Shown piece by piece: positions 59,533 to 64,000 of a stretch of DNA of 64,000 nt (its first letter is position 1; every line of letters begins with the position of its first letter). The notes beneath the pieces were generated by a model. That model did no database searches, was not told the DNA's origin, and saw only the letters and a program-made list of their open reading frames with translations. Where the stretch lies: contig JAWPGT010000011.1 of the NCBI GenBank assembly GCA_034638255.1, positions 124,001 to 188,000 of the forward strand, read 5' to 3'. The position numbers were made by a program, and so were the translations under genes. Source of the DNA: Coprinus comatus (lineage: Eukaryota > Basidiomycota > Agaricomycetes > Agaricales > Agaricaceae).

Positions 59533-59875
59533 GAGTACTAAACGAGTTTAAGCTTCAAGGGGTTCGTGTCTCTACTCAACTTCTATATATTTCCATCGCA
59601 ATTCTTACAAGTATTAGAGGGGTTTCATTCAATAAGGCTATGGGACAGTGTTTTGATTTATAACTCCCAGTATTGCGGTTCCCATAATCATAGTTTGATT
59701 CGTGAACTCTGCGTTTTCTTCCATCAAATCAAGCCGACAGAAAAGAACTATGGTGCATCAGGTCAATGCTTCCTGATGAAGTTCGTAGTACAAATAAAAG
59801 GCCAAGGGCCTGATGCAAGGGATCCTAGAACTGACGATAGCTCAACGTTCAACCTTTTAGCGATAACATTGTAAT
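59533..59875. other. Intergenic, promoter of the O-methyltransferase
   Basis: No exon chain recognised; lies between the end of the duplication and the O-methyltransferase ATG. Confidence 0.4.
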
Positions 59876-61741
59876 ATGGCAACTATATCGAACGATGTTT
59901 CTACTCTCCTTGCAATCATCACCAATTCCGCAAAGGTTATCGAGGCGACGTTCAAGACTACCTCAAAACCTTACGTTCCATCCCTTAACGATCTTGAGCC
60001 CCATCCATTTGACAAGGAAATCTCATCCTTAGAGCTCAAAACCGCAACTCAGTCACTGGAGGGAGCGTGCGCACAGCTGTGTGCAACGCTCACACGTCCG
60101 AATCATAACTTGACAAATGTAAGCTTCGAGCTGCCTTATTTTACATGATTTCTGATAGTAAAAATGCCAATTTATGCAGAAATTCATGCATGTATGCGCC
60201 TTTTTTCTAGCATACCGTTTATCGTATACTAACCTAAAGAGTCAGATATACCTTTCTGCCTGTATTGGAACAATTCTGAATGCCAAGATACCTGACGTGA
60301 TTGGTATGGATCAAAATGGCATGGCAGTCGAGGAAATTGGTAGACAAACTGGTATCGAACCTACAAAGTTAGCTAGGGTTCTCCGTCTTTTGTGTACCCA
60401 TCATATCTTCCGTGAAGGAAAGCTAACTTTACCAAAGCTGAAGCAAGATTACTAACAGCCAAACAGTCCGGCGAGACGTTTTCGCGAATAATAGGCTAAG
60501 TATCAATCTGCGCGCTTCAAACCACCTCACTAGTCATGGCCTTCAGCTGTAAGTGTTTAAAAGGGTTTGTATCACATCAAGAGCTCACGGTCTTCACCTA
60601 GCACGGATGAGAATTACAAAGCAACGGGTCATCTGTTTGAAACTTTGTTGGACCCAGAATGGGGCCCATCCATTGCTCCTAACCATGCTCCTCTGAATAG
60701 ATCGACGGGATTTGATGGACCCTTGTTTGCATGGTACGGCGGAGTAAGACAAACATCTAGAACTCTGTAAAGCTGAGAACCTGATATGACATATACAGGG
60801 GGGGAGCCCGATAGGTGCTGTACAAGGCGCTCGATTTGGACGTGCTATGATGGGATTTAATGAGACTAGCGAGGCGATCGCTCTTGTACAATGTACGTGT
60901 CGTCATTACTCGAGAATTTAGTTGTTACCTCATCGTATGTTAGTATTCCCATGGGACAAATTGCCAGAAGGAACGACGATCAATGATATTGGAGGTGGTG
61001 TCGGCCATATGATACTCGAGCTTGCAAAATGCTATCCCCACCTTAGGGTCATACTCCAGGATCTCCCAGAACGTGTTGAACAAGCAGAGAAAGAGATATG
61101 GCCCCAGGAATACCCGGATGCTCAAAAGGAAAACCGAGTCGAATTCAAGGGATTTGACTTCTTCAAAGATCCGCCCATTGCAAACTGTGACATTTACTAT
61201 GTGAGACGTCTCTTTCTGTGCACGAAGTGATGTAGCTGTTAATCATATCTTTCTATTTAGATCAAGCACACACTGTAAGTACAAAACCATCATTCACGTT
61301 GTCGAGGTGAATGACTCCTCCTTTCCAGACACAACTGGCCCGACGAAGAGTCTATCATTATTCTTAGCAATGTCAAGAAAGCTATGGGACCCAATAGTCG
61401 CATTTTCATTCGTAAGTCCTAATAATTATAGCTGCATTATTTAATGCTAAGAGCTTCTTTTGCTAGACGAACACATTCTTCAAACAGCGAGCCGTATTCC
61501 CGAAGGTCAATCGCATTTCAACCAGGCTCCGGAGCCCCTTCTACCTAATTTTGGAATGGGAAAGATACGACAATACAACCTTGACCTGAACATGTTGGTC
61601 ATGTGCAACACACAGGCGAGGACGTTGGAGGATCATATTAAACTTGGCAAGTCAGCAGGATTGGAGTTTGTTAAACTTTGGGATCTTGGAGAAATGGGAA
61701 TGGTTGAGTTTAGGCTTCCAGGTTCCTCTGTCACTTCCTGA
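59876..61741 (+). CDS. SAM-dependent O-methyltransferase (plant-type OMT family)
   Basis: Class I-like small-molecule methyltransferase typical of fungal secondary metabolism. Exons: 59876-60118, 60240-60411, 60467-60548, 60584 to about 60746, 60799-60892, 60944-61200, 61261-61274 (14 nt), 61329-61411, 61467-61741. The winged-helix dimerisation part reads AVEEIGRQTGIEPTKLARVL then RLLCTHHIF and DVFANNRLS. The SAM site is TTINDIGGGVGHMILELAK, followed by LRVILQDLPERVEQ. Then IKHTLHNWPDEES holds the catalytic-region His and IFIHEHI follows. The C-terminus is LEFVKLWDLGEMGMVEFRLP. The junction between exons 2 and 3 is less certain. The substrate is unknown. A broken GMC oxidoreductase lies downstream. 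Confidence 0.85.
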
Positions 61742-62049
61742 AGAATTTTAAATGCCATCACTAAATTCAATAGTGGAGACGATAAGAATATGTTGACTCT
61801 CTTTCGTAAACAATAAAAGTGAACATGCTTTAGTCGACGGATGGAAGAATGCTTCAGAGACACGTTTCTGAAATTTTTTAGATATTGGTCAGCTGGTTTA
61901 TGATCGCAAAGAATCTGCCTTACTTTATTTCCCAAAATGAATCCTTATTTACATGTTGCCTTGACAATATATGCAGCCCTCTCGGAAATGACACCGAAGC
62001 TTATATATGTGCACATAGCACAAACGGCTTTTGAGAATCATTATTAATC
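61742..62049. other. Intergenic region between the OMT gene and the GMC pseudogene
   Basis: About 300 bp with no supportable gene. Confidence 0.35.
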
Positions 62050-63000
62050 ACCACCTTGAATAGTCCTCAAAGACTCACCAATATAGATCAAATTCGTTGG
62101 TGAGGAAGCCGGGATCAATGAGAGGACACATCTAATGGGTTATTGGAACGTAGTGTGACTGATCCTCCTGGAGGTTTAATCAGTAGTCGTCTCATCATTT
62201 GGTGCACATATTGCTGGAAGCTCACTGGAAGCTGGAGTAAGGAGCTGCATGATAGTGCTATACCGTCCTCCGCTAAAGATCTGGCAGTCGTAGTAAAGGT
62301 TAGCCTGTTGAGACTCCTCGACAAAGGAAAGAAAGCACACTCCTGGAAATATCATCTCTATATGTGGGGAATCCCGACCGGACGATGGATCAGGATTTCT
62401 CTTGAAAATCGGATCACTGTCAGGTATAAGAACGAGCGCAATGCTAGTGATGCGGAGCGATGCATATGGCCCAGTTCTGTTGCTCTTCCATAGATATAGT
62501 GCCTGTTCTCCTAGAGACGGGTCTGTATACACACCCTTTTTGATGCATTAGAAATAGGAACACTTGAGATTGCGGTGGTAAACTGTGCTTGCTTTACCCA
62601 TGAACCTTGATCAATAACACCACGTATCATATCAATTCCCAGTCAACGATGTTGAAGCCAGGATGGTCCTGTAAGTTACTACCAACGTTTGGACTGTGAA
62701 AGAGTAGGGAGATATTGAGACCCTGTAGGTGACTCCTATCGTCAATACCAGTATTGAGAAGAATATGCGGGGTACCGATTGCACCCACGGCGAGAATGAT
62801 TTCTTTACTTGCTGTCAGCAATGTTCTTCCAGATGAATTAGGGGATTGTATTTCAATTGTCCGAATAGTAAGTTTCCTGCCTTTCAATCCTGTTTTCAGA
62901 GCCCGAGTTACTCGAGTATTCCGTCAGTATAGAAACCATAGGGCTGACGTAGACCTTGGAACAAGGGGAGCGTCTAAGCCATTTTAATAATGCAAATATG
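62050..63000 (-). pseudogene. Broken GMC oxidoreductase
   Basis: Remnant of an FAD-dependent GMC oxidoreductase (aryl-alcohol oxidase/choline dehydrogenase type). Fragments occur in the right order: LRRSPCSKVYVSP, TRVTRALKTGLKGRKLTI, KEIILAVGAIGTPHILLNTG, NVGSNLQDHPGFN, SDPIFKRNPDPSSG, TPASRGSVTLRSNNPLD (across an apparent intron), then LIDPGFLTNEFDLYW. They need at least two frame changes, one after KVYVSP and one after NNPLDV. The N-terminal FAD-binding GxGxxG half is absent upstream. Confidence 0.75.
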
Positions 63001-63431
63001 TGCGCGTATGAAAAACTGTCGTTTCTCTGGATGAGACTTGTACAAAACATTATTCAGTATATTTATGTCACCCTTCAACGCGTCTTGCCAAGTGAGAATT
63101 CGAATAGTAAAGAGACCCGCTCGACCAGGTTAATTTGTGTGATATTTAGACAAGTTTCTTCATAAAATCTTGTGTTGGACTGCGGGTGCGAGTGAGGTAC
63201 TAAGTTGGGATCACGCTTACTGACCTGCGTACTGATCTGCGATCGGGTGTATCGACTCTCACGCTCCAAATCTTCAGCGTTTCAGTGTTCTTGAAAAGAG
63301 GTGCACAACGACACAACAGCTGAAATATTAGCTACTATTCGACATAAATGCGTTCATAAACGTTTATTCGACAAAAAGACAAAACCATAGATCGAAACTA
63401 AGCCAAATGTGCATACGTTCCTGATAACTAA
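63001..63431. other. Intergenic region, no gene recognised
   Basis: No exon chain seen, including none for the missing N-terminal half of the GMC remnant. Confidence 0.35.
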
Positions 63432-64000
63432 TCACTCATATTCTCTGATAATCGGCCGCTCAGTAGCACCAGCAACCGTATCCTCTTCAATGTCCTCGTC
63501 ATTAACATCAAGCTTGGTCAAGTCAAAGTCATCATCCTCATACTTCCTTGCAATCATAGCTTTCAGCCTTGTCACCATCTCTTCAACATCCTTTCTTGCT
63601 TTCATTCGTTTTTCCTTGTCATATGGTATGTTTTCATCTACAGGAACAGTTATGTCCCAATCCGGTTTCACGCCCTTCCAACCACCAGATGCGTGTACGT
63701 AATTCATGAAGCCTCGCCAAAGTGGATCAAGGGAAAGTACTTTAGGATTCCCAATGACAATTAGCAGTGCTTGAGCGCGAGTAAGAGCAACTGTGGCAGA
63801 TACATTATTTAATAAGTTCCTAGCTACTAGTTTAAAGCTGAGATTCGTACCGTTGAATCGACGTCTCTCTGCAATAAAGCCCAAAGATCTCCGTATATCG
63901 GAAGTCACATAGTCTTCGTTGCTTCTGACTGTCGAAAGTATGATGACACGTCGTTCCTGTTCCATGTTTATATTTTTGTCAGATGTACTGCAACTCAGCA
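63432..64000 (-). CDS. MOV10/SDE3-type RNA helicase, C-terminal part
   Basis: C-terminal end of an Upf1-like superfamily 1 RNA helicase; the 5' part is beyond the right edge. Exons seen: 63956-63850 and 63790-63432, with an intron reaching past 64000. Landmarks are ERRVIILSTVRSNEDYVTSD, IRRSLGFIAERRRFNVALTR, AQALLIVIGNPKVLSLDPLW and RGFMNYVHASGGWKG. The acidic tail is DEDIEEDTVAGATERPIIRE. The VALTRA motif spans the intron and confirms it. MOV10/SDE3 proteins act in RNA silencing and mRNA control; the role here is inferred from the family. Confidence 0.88.
   Translation of the reverse strand, partial: LSCSTSDKNINMEQERRVIILSTVRSNEDYVTSDIRRSLGFIAERRRFNGTNLSFKLVARNLLNNVSATVALTRAQALLIVIGNPKVLSLDPLWRGFMNYVHASGGWKGVKPDWDITVPVDENIPYDKEKRMKARKDVEEMVTRLKAMIARKYEDDDFDLTKLDVNDEDIEEDTVAGATERPIIREYE

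Overview
The window is nuclear DNA of a filamentous basidiomycete, most likely an Agaricomycete. I cannot name the species. Almost every gene is broken by many short GT-AG introns (mostly 50-70 nt). Four genes belong to a membrane-protein family (DUF6534-like) known mainly from mushroom-forming fungi, and the single-copy genes are fungal types: NADP-glutamate dehydrogenase, SEH1, URA5, a TOK1-type potassium channel, exomer ChAPs and WSC proteins. Exon coordinates below were read by hand from splice signals, reading-frame continuity and family motifs. They are models, not transcript-supported structures.

Left third (1-25 kb), mostly housekeeping: a WSC-domain protein running off the left edge; gdhA; SEH1, convergent with gdhA; an alpha/beta hydrolase; a tandem pair of short-chain dehydrogenases in which the first copy carries two frameshifts; a small SMP/LEA-like protein; a Derlin; an F-box protein with a decayed copy of its tail beside it; a flavin-reductase-like FMN protein; URA5; a TOK1 channel; and a small orphan gene.

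Middle (25-44 kb), gene-family turnover: a purine/cytosine-type NCS1 permease with unusually long introns, two DUF6534 genes (A, B), a divergent pair encoding the biotin subunit and the carboxyltransferase subunit of an acyl-CoA carboxylase, a single-exon orphan, a decayed NCS1 copy, and a third DUF6534 gene (C).

Right third (44-64 kb): two near-identical tRNA-Val(CAC) genes in inverted orientation around a NIPA-type Mg2+ transporter; a ChAPs (exomer) gene; a CCDC6-like coiled-coil protein; a Gln/Pro-rich protein; a fourth DUF6534 gene (D); an O-methyltransferase; a broken GMC oxidoreductase; and the 3' end of a MOV10/SDE3-type RNA helicase running off the right edge.

The main structural story is duplication and decay. 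About 2.6-2.9 kb containing DUF6534-B, its promoter and the 3' end of the carboxylase alpha gene was copied in the same orientation about 25 kb to the right. There DUF6534-D survives with an altered C-terminus and the carboxylase fragment is dead. The SDR tandem, the F-box tail and the NCS1 pseudogene are further examples. A second theme is splicing: a 13-nt microexon conserved in all four DUF6534 genes, other microexons of 7-24 nt, and three probable GC-AG introns.
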